Source: Paludibacteraceae bacterium
Lineage (GTDB): Bacteria; Bacteroidota; Bacteroidia; Bacteroidales; Paludibacteraceae
DNA: 56,258 nt
Direction of reading: 5' to 3'
NCBI GenBank assembly: GCA_017541805.1
Contig: JAFXYK010000015.1
Coordinates: 1 to 56,258, forward strand
Part shown: positions 41,523 to 48,729 of the stretch, one piece after another
Layout: every line of letters begins with the position of its first letter
Position numbering within the stretch: the first letter of the stretch is position 1
The notes under the pieces: model-generated
What the model was told of the DNA's origin: nothing
What the model saw: the letters and a program-made list of their open reading frames with translations, nothing else
Database searches by the model: none
Made by a program: the position numbers and the translations under genes

Positions 41523-41798
41523 ATGAAAGCTCTTTCCGAACTCTCGCAGAACTTGCAAGTGTTGCTGCAGCGTTATGAAGCGTTGCAGCGGGAGAATGCG
41601 GCTTTGCGCGAAGATATCGAGCGTCAACGAAACGAACTGATCCGGACACATAGTGAACTGCTGGAGCTGCAGCAGAAAAACAAACGGCTGGCGGTGGCGA
41701 ACGCAATGACGTCGGCGGAGAACAGTGAAGAAGCAACCAAGCGTCTTAACGCCCTCATCGCGCAAGTTGACCGTGCAATAGCCGCCCTCAAGAAATGA
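41523..41798 (+). CDS. Short coiled-coil protein upstream of zapA
   Basis: A 91-residue, almost fully helical protein: LSELSQNLQVLLQRYEALQRE ... LLELQQKNKRLAVA form heptad-rich coiled coil. I use ATG 41523; a TTG at 41520 is in frame. I recall genes of this size and kind in the same place in other Bacteroidota, so I infer a role with ZapA in division, but there is no direct evidence. It overlaps zapA by 4 bp. Confidence 0.8.
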   Translation: MKALSELSQNLQVLLQRYEALQRENAALREDIERQRNELIRTHSELLELQQKNKRLAVANAMTSAENSEEATKRLNALIAQVDRAIAALKK

Positions 41799-42085
41799 TA
41801 TCCGACAAGCAACATATCAATCTGCATCTGGATGCCCACACGGTGGGGCTTGATGTGCCGCGCGACGCGGAGCCGAACTACCGCAAGGCGGCAGAGCTGC
41901 TGAATCGTCGCTATCAGTATTACCTCAAGTTACGTCCGAACGCTTCGGCAGAGCAGTTATGGATGTATACGGCGCTGGAAGTGGCGGTGGCACTGCAGTC
42001 GGACGCTCGGGAGAAGAGCCTGGTGCCCGTAGAGAAAGAGCTCAAAGAGCTAAATCAATTAATAACAGAAAAACTAACAAAATGA
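41795..42085 (+). CDS. zapA: Cell division protein ZapA
   Basis: A 96-residue ZapA, which bundles FtsZ filaments at the division site. The N-terminal part ([33 protein letters not shown]) is the ZapA globular domain, and the C-terminal half ([17 protein letters not shown] ... LNQLITEKL) forms the dimer helix. It overlaps rny by 4 bp. Confidence 0.9.
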   Translation: MISDKQHINLHLDAHTVGLDVPRDAEPNYRKAAELLNRRYQYYLKLRPNASAEQLWMYTALEVAVALQSDAREKSLVPVEKELKELNQLITEKLTK

Positions 42086-43605
42086 TCACAGCAATTATTT
42101 GTGCAGTAGGCGGACTCCTTATTGGAGCTGGTATCTACTACGTCATCTCTCGCATGGCTGCTGCTAACTTGATCAAGAAAGCAGAAGAAGAGGCAGAGGT
42201 GATTAAGAAAAACAAGATTGTTGAGGCCAAGGAGAAATTCATCGCCCTGAAACTGGAGCACGATAATACCATACGTGAGCAGGACAAGCGCATCCAGCAG
42301 ACCGAGCAACGTCTGCAGCAACGTGAGCAACAGCTTAACCAGCGTCAGGGAGAAGTGCAACGTAACCTCAACGAAGTAAATCAAAAACTGCAGACTATCG
42401 AGCAGCGCCAACAGGCGATTGACTACAAGCAGCAGGAAGTGGAGAAAATGCATCACGAGGCGGAGAAGCAGCTTGAGCAATTGAGCGGTATGTCGGCTGA
42501 AGAAGCGAAGAAACAACTCGTAGAGGCATTGAAAGATGAAGCCAAGACGGCGGCGATGTCGTATATCAATGAGATAATGGACAATGCCCGTCTGGAGGCG
42601 AACAAAGAGGCGAAGAAGATCATTATTCAGACCATTCAGCGTGTCTCGTCGGAGACAGCTGCAGAAAGCACCGTCTCTGTCTTCCACATCGAGAATGACG
42701 AAGTGAAAGGTCGTATCATTGGTCGTGAGGGACGTAACATCCGTGCGCTCGAAGCGGCTACCGGTGTAGAGATCGTCGTAGACGATACGCCCGAAGCGAT
42801 CACGCTCTCCGCTTTCGATCCTGTGCGTCGTGAGATAGCGCGTCTGGCGCTGCATCAACTGGTGCAAGACGGACGTATCCACCCTGCGCGTATTGAAGAG
42901 GTGGTAGCCAAAGTGACCAAACAGGTGGAGGACGAGATCATCGAAGTAGGTAAACGTACGACGATTGACCTGGGTATCCACGGTCTGCATCCGGAACTGG
43001 TGCGCCTGATCGGTAAGATGAAATATCGTTCTTCGTACGGTCAGAACCTGTTGCAGCACAGCCGCGAGACAGCGAACCTCTGTGCCGCTATGGCAGGTGA
43101 ATTGGGACTGAACGTCAAGGCCGCTAAACGTGCCGGCTTATTACATGATATTGGTAAAGTGGCTGACGACGATGTAGAGCTGCCGCACGCAGAACTGGGT
43201 ATGAAACTCTGTGAGAAATACGGAGAAAAACCAGATATCTGCAATGCAGTAGGCGCACACCATGATGAGTGTGAGATGAAGAGTCTTATCGCTCCGATCG
43301 TGCAAGCTTGTGATGCTATCTCCGGTGCTCGTCCGGGTGCTCGTCGAGAGATCGTAGAGAGTTATGTGAAGCGTCTGAATGACTTGGAGAACTTAGCGAT
43401 GTCCTTCCCGGGCGTAGTGAAGACGTACGCACTGCAGGCTGGACGTGAACTGCGTGTCATCGTAGGCGCAGATAAGATCTCCGATAAGGATACCGAACTG
43501 CTCTCGTTCGACCTTGCTAAACGTATCCAAGATGAGATGACCTATCCGGGTCAGATCAAGGTGACCGTCATCCGTGAGGTACGTGCAATTAACGTGGCAA
43601 AATAA
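42082..43605 (+). CDS. rny: Ribonuclease Y
   Basis: A 507-residue membrane-bound endoribonuclease that starts mRNA decay. Order: membrane helix (1-24), long coiled coil (about 25-190), KH domain with [15 protein letters not shown], and HD domain with HSRETANL and GLLHDIGKV (metal-binding His-Asp). I chose ATG 42082 (ATGA overlap with the zapA stop); the longer frame to 41959 lies over zapA. It ends with a terminator placed inside the convergent trmN6 gene. Confidence 0.96.
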   Translation: MITAIICAVGGLLIGAGIYYVISRMAAANLIKKAEEEAEVIKKNKIVEAKEKFIALKLEHDNTIREQDKRIQQTEQRLQQREQQLNQRQGEVQRNLNEVNQKLQTIEQRQQAIDYKQQEVEKMHHEAEKQLEQLSGMSAEEAKKQLVEALKDEAKTAAMSYINEIMDNARLEANKEAKKIIIQTIQRVSSETAAESTVSVFHIENDEVKGRIIGREGRNIRALEAATGVEIVVDDTPEAITLSAFDPVRREIARLALHQLVQDGRIHPARIEEVVAKVTKQVEDEIIEVGKRTTIDLGIHGLHPELVRLIGKMKYRSSYGQNLLQHSRETANLCAAMAGELGLNVKAAKRAGLLHDIGKVADDDVELPHAELGMKLCEKYGEKPDICNAVGAHHDECEMKSLIAPIVQACDAISGARPGARREIVESYVKRLNDLENLAMSFPGVVKTYALQAGRELRVIVGADKISDKDTELLSFDLAKRIQDEMTYPGQIKVTVIREVRAINVAK

Positions 43606-44304
43606 CTAGAGGTAAAAATCTCTACAGAGTTCTGAATAGGCGGCTGAACGGCCGCCTTTTTCGTCTTCTAAGACGAGCGTGTCTTCTTTGGTCGAGATCT
43701 CGAGATCTCGAGATTTCGACTGCTCGAATGTCAATAGCACTCTTCGTGCAGGTTTAGTGGACTTGCTATATACGCGCGTGATACGCGTGCAATATAAGGA
43801 GTAGTCTGCCGCGATGTGACGCACTTCCGTCTCGGCTTCTGCCGGCAGGATAAGGGCCAGTTGACCGTGTGGGGTCAGTAAACGGGCACTGTGGGCAATC
43901 AGGTCGGAGTAACTGAGCGTGTCTGTGTGCCGCGCGGTCTTTCTTCCCTCATCGGGATTCTTTAACGAGTTCTGAAAATAAGGCGGATTGCTTACAATCA
44001 AATCGTAATCTTTTTGATTTTTGATTTCTGATTTTTGATTTTGCCATTCTTGCAACGAAGAGCAATAGGCCTTAACACCATTTTCGCACGCTTGTGCTAC
44101 AGCCGCTTCGTCGATATCAATGCCTTCCACCTCCGCTTTCGGACAGCGCTGCATCAGCATCCTTGCTATCAGACCGCTGCCTGTGCCCACATCCAGAATT
44201 TTGGAACCTATCGGGCACCATGCACCGAGCAGCACCCCATCGGTGCCTACCTTCATGGCGCACTTATCGTCTTCTATAAAAAACTGTTTGAAGCGGAAAG
44301 ACAT
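43606..44304 (-). CDS. trmN6: tRNA1(Val) (adenine37-N6)-methyltransferase TrmN6 (YfiC), with two repeat insertions
   Basis: A 232-residue class I methyltransferase that makes m6A37 in tRNA-Val. The SAM motif is LDVGTGSG (37-44) and the catalytic NPPYF is at 106-110. Residues 88-98 (QNQKSEIKNQK), just before the DLIVSNPPYF strand, are encoded by a heptamer array, and residues 196-204 (SKSRDLEIS) by an octamer array. Both insertions are in loops between core elements, so the fold could be intact. The rny terminator stem lies in the last codons. Confidence 0.93.
   Translation of the reverse strand: MSFRFKQFFIEDDKCAMKVGTDGVLLGAWCPIGSKILDVGTGSGLIARMLMQRCPKAEVEGIDIDEAAVAQACENGVKAYCSSLQEWQNQKSEIKNQKDYDLIVSNPPYFQNSLKNPDEGRKTARHTDTLSYSDLIAHSARLLTPHGQLALILPAEAETEVRHIAADYSLYCTRITRVYSKSTKPARRVLLTFEQSKSRDLEISTKEDTLVLEDEKGGRSAAYSELCRDFYL
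43638..43661 (+). terminator. Intrinsic terminator of the rny operon, inside trmN6
   Basis: AGGCGGC (43638-43644), loop TGAACG, GCCGCCT (43651-43657), then T. It is 33 bp after the rny stop and lies within the coding sequence of the convergent trmN6, where it encodes GGRSAA. Confidence 0.85.
43692..43723. repeat. Octamer array, TCGAGATC family, inside trmN6 (3.5 units)
   Basis: TCGAGATC twice, TCGAGATT, TCGA. It is read in frame as SKSRDLEIS. Confidence 0.93.
44016..44043. repeat. Heptamer array, GATTTTT family, inside trmN6 (4 units)
   Basis: GATTTTT, GATTTCT, GATTTTT, GATTTTG. The coding strand gives QNQKSEIKNQK. Its peptide is close to that of the SpoU insertion (KNQKSKI). Confidence 0.94.
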
Positions 44305-44310
44305 AAATCG

Positions 44311-45087
44311 TCATTCGTGATGATGGTCGCAGGGTTCATCATGTGCATGATGATGACCGCAGTGGTCGCATTGCTCGCTATGGTCGTGATCGCAGCAGTG
44401 GTCGTGTCCGGTGGCTTCTAAGTAGCAGTGTATCGCCATATAGGTACCTAACACGAGGAACAGGATAGCGCATATCTGTCTGAACCATTTCTCAAACGTA
44501 CCCATCTTACTCTTCAGTTTGGCGATGTTCACCGCACTGTAGCTGACGAGCCATGCGATGAGCATGATAGGAAGACCGGTACCTAAACTGAACACCACCG
44601 GCATCAACCAACTCCAAGTGCTCGGCATAGTGAGGGTGGAGTCTATCATCGTCAGGAAATAGACGAGGCGGTGCGGACAGAATGCGATGGCAAAGAAGAT
44701 ACCCAGGATGAAGGACCAGAGCCAACTGGCATTCGAGTCCGCGTTCTGCAGGAACTTACTGATGCCGTGGTCGTGCTCGTGGTGATGATGGCCGCTGAAG
44801 AGCAGTACCACACCGCAGACAAGCATGAAACCGGCTAGGATCGGTTCGCCGTAGTGACCCAGAAAATGCTGGATGCCTTCCGTCTGTGCACCCACCATGA
44901 AGGGGATACTGAGCAGTACGTACGTCACTAACTTACCCAGTACGAACATCAGTCCGTTCATCAGCACCTTGCGACGGTTGTTGATCTCCTTGTCGATATA
45001 ACTGATGGCGGTGATGCTGGTCATCAGGGTACAGGGGTCTAAAATCGTCAGCAATCCCAGTATAAATGCCTCTAAAAGTAGTATCAT
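44311..45087 (-). CDS. CcdA/DsbD-like membrane transporter with His/Cys-rich tail
   Basis: A 258-residue membrane protein of the LysE/CcdA-like superfamily. About six helices. The first has DPCTLMTS (17-24) and a second half-site is AFCPHRLVYFLTMI, where CcdA/DsbD and ArsG-type permeases carry paired Cys and Pro. A loop has HHHHEHDHG, and the last 30 residues are made of His, Asp and Cys (HDHCCDHDH, CDHCGHHHAHD). This suggests metal transport or sensing (zinc, nickel, copper or arsenicals); which one is unknown. The CcdA role in disulfide transfer is an alternative. It precedes trmN6 by 6 bp. Confidence 0.8.
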   Translation of the reverse strand: MILLLEAFILGLLTILDPCTLMTSITAISYIDKEINNRRKVLMNGLMFVLGKLVTYVLLSIPFMVGAQTEGIQHFLGHYGEPILAGFMLVCGVVLLFSGHHHHEHDHGISKFLQNADSNASWLWSFILGIFFAIAFCPHRLVYFLTMIDSTLTMPSTWSWLMPVVFSLGTGLPIMLIAWLVSYSAVNIAKLKSKMGTFEKWFRQICAILFLVLGTYMAIHCYLEATGHDHCCDHDHSEQCDHCGHHHAHDEPCDHHHE

Positions 45088-45114
45088 CTTTCGTCCTTAA
45101 TCCAAAAACGGCTG

Positions 45115-45145
45115 CAAAGGTACACTTTTTTTTGCATATATCAAA
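45115..45145 (-). promoter_or_regulatory. Bacteroidota promoter for the transporter-trmN6 operon
   Basis: Minus-strand TTTG (45145-45142), 19 bp, TACCTTTG (45122-45115). It lies 27 bp before the ATG at 45087. It interleaves with the sensor kinase promoter. Confidence 0.78.
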
Positions 45146-45162
45146 ATATTTTTGTAATTTTG
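45131..45162 (+). promoter_or_regulatory. Bacteroidota promoter for the sensor kinase
   Basis: TTTG (45131-45134), 20 bp, TAATTTTG (45155-45162). The ATG at 45182 is 19 bp downstream. Confidence 0.83.
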
Positions 45163-45181
45163 CGGTCGCAAAAGTGAATCA

Positions 45182-47179
45182 ATGGCAAATAAAGTGCGAT
45201 ATATCAGTCTGATGGTATGTGCGGTGGTGCTTCTGGCGCTGCAGGCTTGTTCGTCCAAACCGTCTTTGGAGCAAAGGCAGAGTTATGCGGAGAAGCAGGC
45301 AGAAGCGCTGAAGGACGTGCTGGAGCATACTACCTCTCTGGATTCGGTGCGGGCTATTGCGGAGAAAGATGACGATGTGTTCTTCTATATCTTCGATCCG
45401 TACAGGATGGTCTATTGGTCGTCGAACAGGCTGGTGGCGAAGGCGGACGAGGTGATCCTCAATGCCTATGATAAATGGCAAGACCTGCATTTTGGCAATG
45501 CAGAGACGACTGCACGATGGACGAGAGCAGGATATTATAATATCCTGACAGTGATCGCTACATCGTTCATGGAGATAGAGAATAATCCGGATATTGACTC
45601 CATTGCCTCCAAGACCTTCTCTTTCCGCGAGATGATAGAGACGCCACATTCGCACTCTCCGCTGCGGGCTAATCCGTATTATTATATCATCATTGCGCTG
45701 TTTGTGCTGGTGGGCGTGATCGGTATTGTGGGTATCATTCGTCACCGCGGTTTCCGTAATATGCGTCTCAGTACGCGTATCCTGTATATCATCTTAGGCT
45801 GTGTACTGGGTGTATTCATCTATTTCTTCGTGATGTCGGTGCGTTATGTGGAGACGAACTTCGAGCAGCGTCAGCACCGAGGCTTGCAAATGAGGTCGGA
45901 GTATATTCAGGCTTATCTGCGGTCGAAATACTCGCTGTATATGGATGAACTGACGCCTTCTATGGCGAGTGACCTGGCGGTGGAGTTGCGCGACTTAGGC
46001 TATGACATGAACCAGGATATCCACGTCTATTCGCTCTCGGGTGACCTGCTGGCTTCCTCTTCTCCGGCACTGTTTACGGGGAATATATTATACCACCGCA
46101 TGCCGCCGGAGGCTTTGTACAGTGAGACCTTCCCGGTGCTGCGCTATGAGACGATAGGCAGTCATTCGTACTTGGTGACGTACCTGCCGTTCTATAACGA
46201 CTATTTCAATACGATCGGCTATATCAGTGTGCCGTATTTCCTGAGTGAGCAGAAGCGGAACGCCGAAGTGGATGCGATGTTAGCGCGTCTGTTGCCGCCT
46301 TACCTGATCGTGTTGCTCTTGGCGCTCATCATCTCTTTCTTCGCGGCGCGTACGATGACAGCACCCATGTCGATGTTGGCGGATAAGATGCGGCGCTTCC
46401 AGATCGGTGCCAAAGATAATCATATCGACTATTCCTATCATGATGAACTGGGTGCGCTCGTAGAGCGGTACAACATGCTGGTAGATCAGGTGGAAGAGTC
46501 GGCGGCGCAGCTGGCGCGGGCAGAGCGAGAAGGTGCATGGCGCACCATGGCGCGACAGATAGCACACGAAATCAATAACCCCTTGACGCCGATGAAACTG
46601 TCGGTGCAGAAGCTGCAGCGCTTGCGCGGCACCGAGCAGTTTGATGCGTATTTTGAGAAAGCAACACCGATGTTGATATCCGAGATAGATAACCTGGCGC
46701 ACATCGCGCAGTCGTTCTCTACCTTCGCTAAACAGCCGGAGGTGACGACGGATGAAGTGGATATAGCGGCTAAATTATCGCAGGTGATCACGCTGCAGCG
46801 CGCGAATGATGAGCAGATACCTATTCGGTATATCGGTGCGGACTCGGGTATATCGGTCTTGGCGGACCCGGAGCAGGTGAGTCAAGTCTTTGTGAATATA
46901 TTACGCAACGCTATTCAGGCAGCACCGACGGATATCATCGTGACGCTCAATGCGGCTTATTCGGAGCGGGAGGTACAGATATCTATCTCTGACGACGGTT
47001 GCGGTATACCGGAGAACGTGCAGGCGAAGATCTTCCAGCCTAACTTCACCACCAAGACCAACGGCAATGGGCTGGGACTGGCGATCTCCAAACGTATCGT
47101 AGAAGGAACAGGCGGCAGGATATCGTTTGAGTCAAGTCCGAAGGGTACTACCTTCTTTATCTATTTCCGTAAGAAATAA
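45182..47179 (+). CDS. Membrane sensor histidine kinase (NtrY-like)
   Basis: A 665-residue kinase. The N-terminal segment ends in LQAC (Cys23), which could be a lipobox or a membrane helix. Further membrane helices are at about 160-180, 195-217 and 365-387, with an extracytoplasmic sensor part between the last two. A HAMP domain follows, then the dimer domain with His462 in ARQIAHEINNPLTPMK, and a HATPase with DDGCGIPENV and TNGNGLGLAI. The NNPLTPMK form of the H-box is typical of NtrY-like kinases. No partner response regulator is next to it. Confidence 0.92.
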   Translation: MANKVRYISLMVCAVVLLALQACSSKPSLEQRQSYAEKQAEALKDVLEHTTSLDSVRAIAEKDDDVFFYIFDPYRMVYWSSNRLVAKADEVILNAYDKWQDLHFGNAETTARWTRAGYYNILTVIATSFMEIENNPDIDSIASKTFSFREMIETPHSHSPLRANPYYYIIIALFVLVGVIGIVGIIRHRGFRNMRLSTRILYIILGCVLGVFIYFFVMSVRYVETNFEQRQHRGLQMRSEYIQAYLRSKYSLYMDELTPSMASDLAVELRDLGYDMNQDIHVYSLSGDLLASSSPALFTGNILYHRMPPEALYSETFPVLRYETIGSHSYLVTYLPFYNDYFNTIGYISVPYFLSEQKRNAEVDAMLARLLPPYLIVLLLALIISFFAARTMTAPMSMLADKMRRFQIGAKDNHIDYSYHDELGALVERYNMLVDQVEESAAQLARAEREGAWRTMARQIAHEINNPLTPMKLSVQKLQRLRGTEQFDAYFEKATPMLISEIDNLAHIAQSFSTFAKQPEVTTDEVDIAAKLSQVITLQRANDEQIPIRYIGADSGISVLADPEQVSQVFVNILRNAIQAAPTDIIVTLNAAYSEREVQISISDDGCGIPENVQAKIFQPNFTTKTNGNGLGLAISKRIVEGTGGRISFESSPKGTTFFIYFRKK

Positions 47180-47183
47180 AAAA

Positions 47184-47205
47184 AGCGTCCTCAGGGCGCT
47201 TTTTT
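47184..47205 (+). terminator. Intrinsic terminator after the sensor kinase
   Basis: AGCGTCC, loop TCA, GGGCGCT (47184-47200) with one G-T pair, flanked by A and T runs. It can also serve the convergent LytTR gene, which stops at 47208. Confidence 0.9.
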
Positions 47206-47207
47206 GT

Positions 47208-48011
47208 TTAGAGCAATTCACTCAAATGCTCGTAGTATTTAGGTGATACGGGCACCGGCTTGCTACCTGTTACATCCAGTTCGGCTTGGATGAATCCTTC
47301 TTTATCGCGACGCAGCACTTTCACATGTCTCGGGTTGACGAAATAGGAGCGCTGGCAGCGGATGATACCGTGTTTCGCCATCAGTTCTTCTATACCGCGC
47401 ATCGATTGACGAAGGGAATATTCTTTCATCTTCTCTCCTTCCATATAATGGATGGAGATATAGTTCTCTTGTGCCTCGATATAGAGAATCACGTCATTGG
47501 CGATCACCAGTTTTAATCGACCTGTACTGTCTGCAAAACGCACCAGGTCTTCCTCTGCCACTTCATGCTTGTCCGGACGGATATATGCGATTAGTAAAGC
47601 AAAGATCAGGTACGGGTAGGGGAGTACGAAGATGGCAATACGGAAACAGTCTCCCACGGCAGGGAAATAACCGTATGAACCATACGTTACTGCTATATAC
47701 AGGGCAGCAAAGGCACTGAAAACGATTAGTTCCAGTAAGGACCAGCAAATATAAAACCACCAAGAGATGGATATATTCTTTCGCATCACTGTTACGGGAA
47801 TACGCGAGGCGCATAGTATGCCTATCAGTATGCTCATCTGCATCAGCGTGTTGAATACAATCTGGTCATTATCCATCGAGCCGGCTGTGATGATCTCGTA
47901 AATCCACTGGCTGTCATACAACAATACGAATCCCAAAAAGAACAACGGAATAGCGATCACATGTACCAATAAAGCGGGTACGGAGAGTATGGATGAAGGA
48001 ATTTTAGCCAT
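47208..48011 (-). CDS. Membrane-anchored LytTR transcription regulator
   Basis: A 267-residue regulator. The first 150 residues have four membrane helices (for example LLVHVIAIPLFFLGFVLLY, LLELIVFSAFAALYIAVTY). Residues about 165-267 are a LytTR DNA-binding domain: VILYIEAQENYISIHYMEG, EYSLRQSMRGIEELM, FVNPRHVKVLRRDKEG, PVSPKYYEHL. This layout is common in Bacteroidota and suits a signal sensed in the membrane. The convergent sensor kinase is on the other side of the terminator. Three TTTCGTCAC direct repeats upstream may be its own operator. Confidence 0.9.
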   Translation of the reverse strand: MAKIPSSILSVPALLVHVIAIPLFFLGFVLLYDSQWIYEIITAGSMDNDQIVFNTLMQMSILIGILCASRIPVTVMRKNISISWWFYICWSLLELIVFSAFAALYIAVTYGSYGYFPAVGDCFRIAIFVLPYPYLIFALLIAYIRPDKHEVAEEDLVRFADSTGRLKLVIANDVILYIEAQENYISIHYMEGEKMKEYSLRQSMRGIEELMAKHGIIRCQRSYFVNPRHVKVLRRDKEGFIQAELDVTGSKPVPVSPKYYEHLSELL

Positions 48012-48057
48012 ATTTTAGTCTCTTGTTTTGATGTGACAAATTATGAAACACTCATTT

Positions 48058-48119
48058 TTCGTCACTATATTTGCATTTTAGTCTTATTTTTAACTATTTT
48101 CGTCACAATTTTTCGTCAC
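48058..48119. promoter_or_regulatory. TTTCGTCAC direct repeats between LytTR and SGNH genes
   Basis: TTTCGTCAC occurs three times on the plus strand (48058-48066, 48098-48106, 48111-48119). The first two start 40 bp apart and the last two 13 bp apart. A reverse GTGAC is at 48033. The spacing and position between divergent genes suit a regulator binding site. Confidence 0.5.
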
Positions 48120-48131
48120 TAATCACTTTTT

Positions 48132-48163
48132 GTTGCATGCGTGCGTAAATAGCAGTAATTTTG
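48132..48163 (+). promoter_or_regulatory. Promoter for the SGNH-like gene
   Basis: GTTG (48132-48135), 20 bp, TAATTTTG (48156-48163). The downstream element is good and the upstream element has one mismatch. The ATG is 55 bp downstream. The TTTCGTCAC repeats end 13 bp upstream. Confidence 0.72.
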
Positions 48164-48218
48164 CATCGTTTTTAAGGAACGAATTAAACATTTATACACT
48201 TTATAAACATTCACAATT

Positions 48219-48710
48219 ATGGACAAGACATTTATTATTCAACCTGAGAGCGGTTTGCAATTCGACTGGACAGCTATTGCTGCGAACCCGAGTGGTCACC
48301 ACGAACCCAAATTGGACTTGATTGCATATAAAGCACTATATATAAATAAGATCGCGCAGGCGCGTGCACGCGGATTAGAACCCGTTTTGGTAAGCTTGCC
48401 TATTATGGACGACAGTCGTTATTTCGCGTACATCACTCGCGGCATGTCAATGCAGGAGCGTATGAATGTGCTCTACTGGCTGGGTGGTCATACGGAGCGT
48501 CTGCGTAATATCCATGCTTTATACAACCTCTCGCTCTTCCGTCTGGCAGCTACTCAGTGCGTGCATATTATCGACATCACCAGTCTGATGTTGGCTGAAC
48601 CGAATTATGATAAGTTACTCGAGTATGACGGAGTGACCCTGTCTGAAGCCGGTGAGACACTGGTGAACGGAGAGTTGATGAAAGTACAAGTTAACGAGGC
48701 GGCTGCTTAA
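48219..48710 (+). CDS. Truncated SGNH/GDSL hydrolase-like protein
   Basis: A 163-residue protein that matches the C-terminal two thirds of an SGNH hydrolase. GLEPVLVSLPIMDDSRYFAYITRGM and RNIHALYNLSLFRLA are typical middle blocks. The N-terminal GDS block with the nucleophile Ser is missing, and the final DxxH is DGVT instead of DG-H. So it is unlikely to be an active hydrolase. It has its own promoter and terminator and a clean reading frame, so it is kept as a gene. A binding or regulatory role is a guess. Confidence 0.72.
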   Translation: MDKTFIIQPESGLQFDWTAIAANPSGHHEPKLDLIAYKALYINKIAQARARGLEPVLVSLPIMDDSRYFAYITRGMSMQERMNVLYWLGGHTERLRNIHALYNLSLFRLAATQCVHIIDITSLMLAEPNYDKLLEYDGVTLSEAGETLVNGELMKVQVNEAAA

Positions 48711-48726
48711 CCGCCTCGTTTTTTTT
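48693..48726 (+). terminator. Intrinsic terminator of the SGNH-like gene
   Basis: AACGAGGCGG (48693-48702), loop, CCGCCTCGTT (48711-48720), then T. The left arm is coding sequence (last residues NEAAA). It is convergent with yidC, whose stop is at 48730. Confidence 0.93.
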
Positions 48727-48729
48727 GTA

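Noticed and set aside
41485..41524. TAAATGAT twice at a 24 bp interval near the start of the coiled-coil gene
   Set aside because: It may be a decayed octamer array, but the units between do not match a common core. Too weak to count.
42055..43059. Open frame of 334 codons antisense to rny
   Set aside because: Leu/His/Arg-rich shadow of the rny coiled-coil and KH region.
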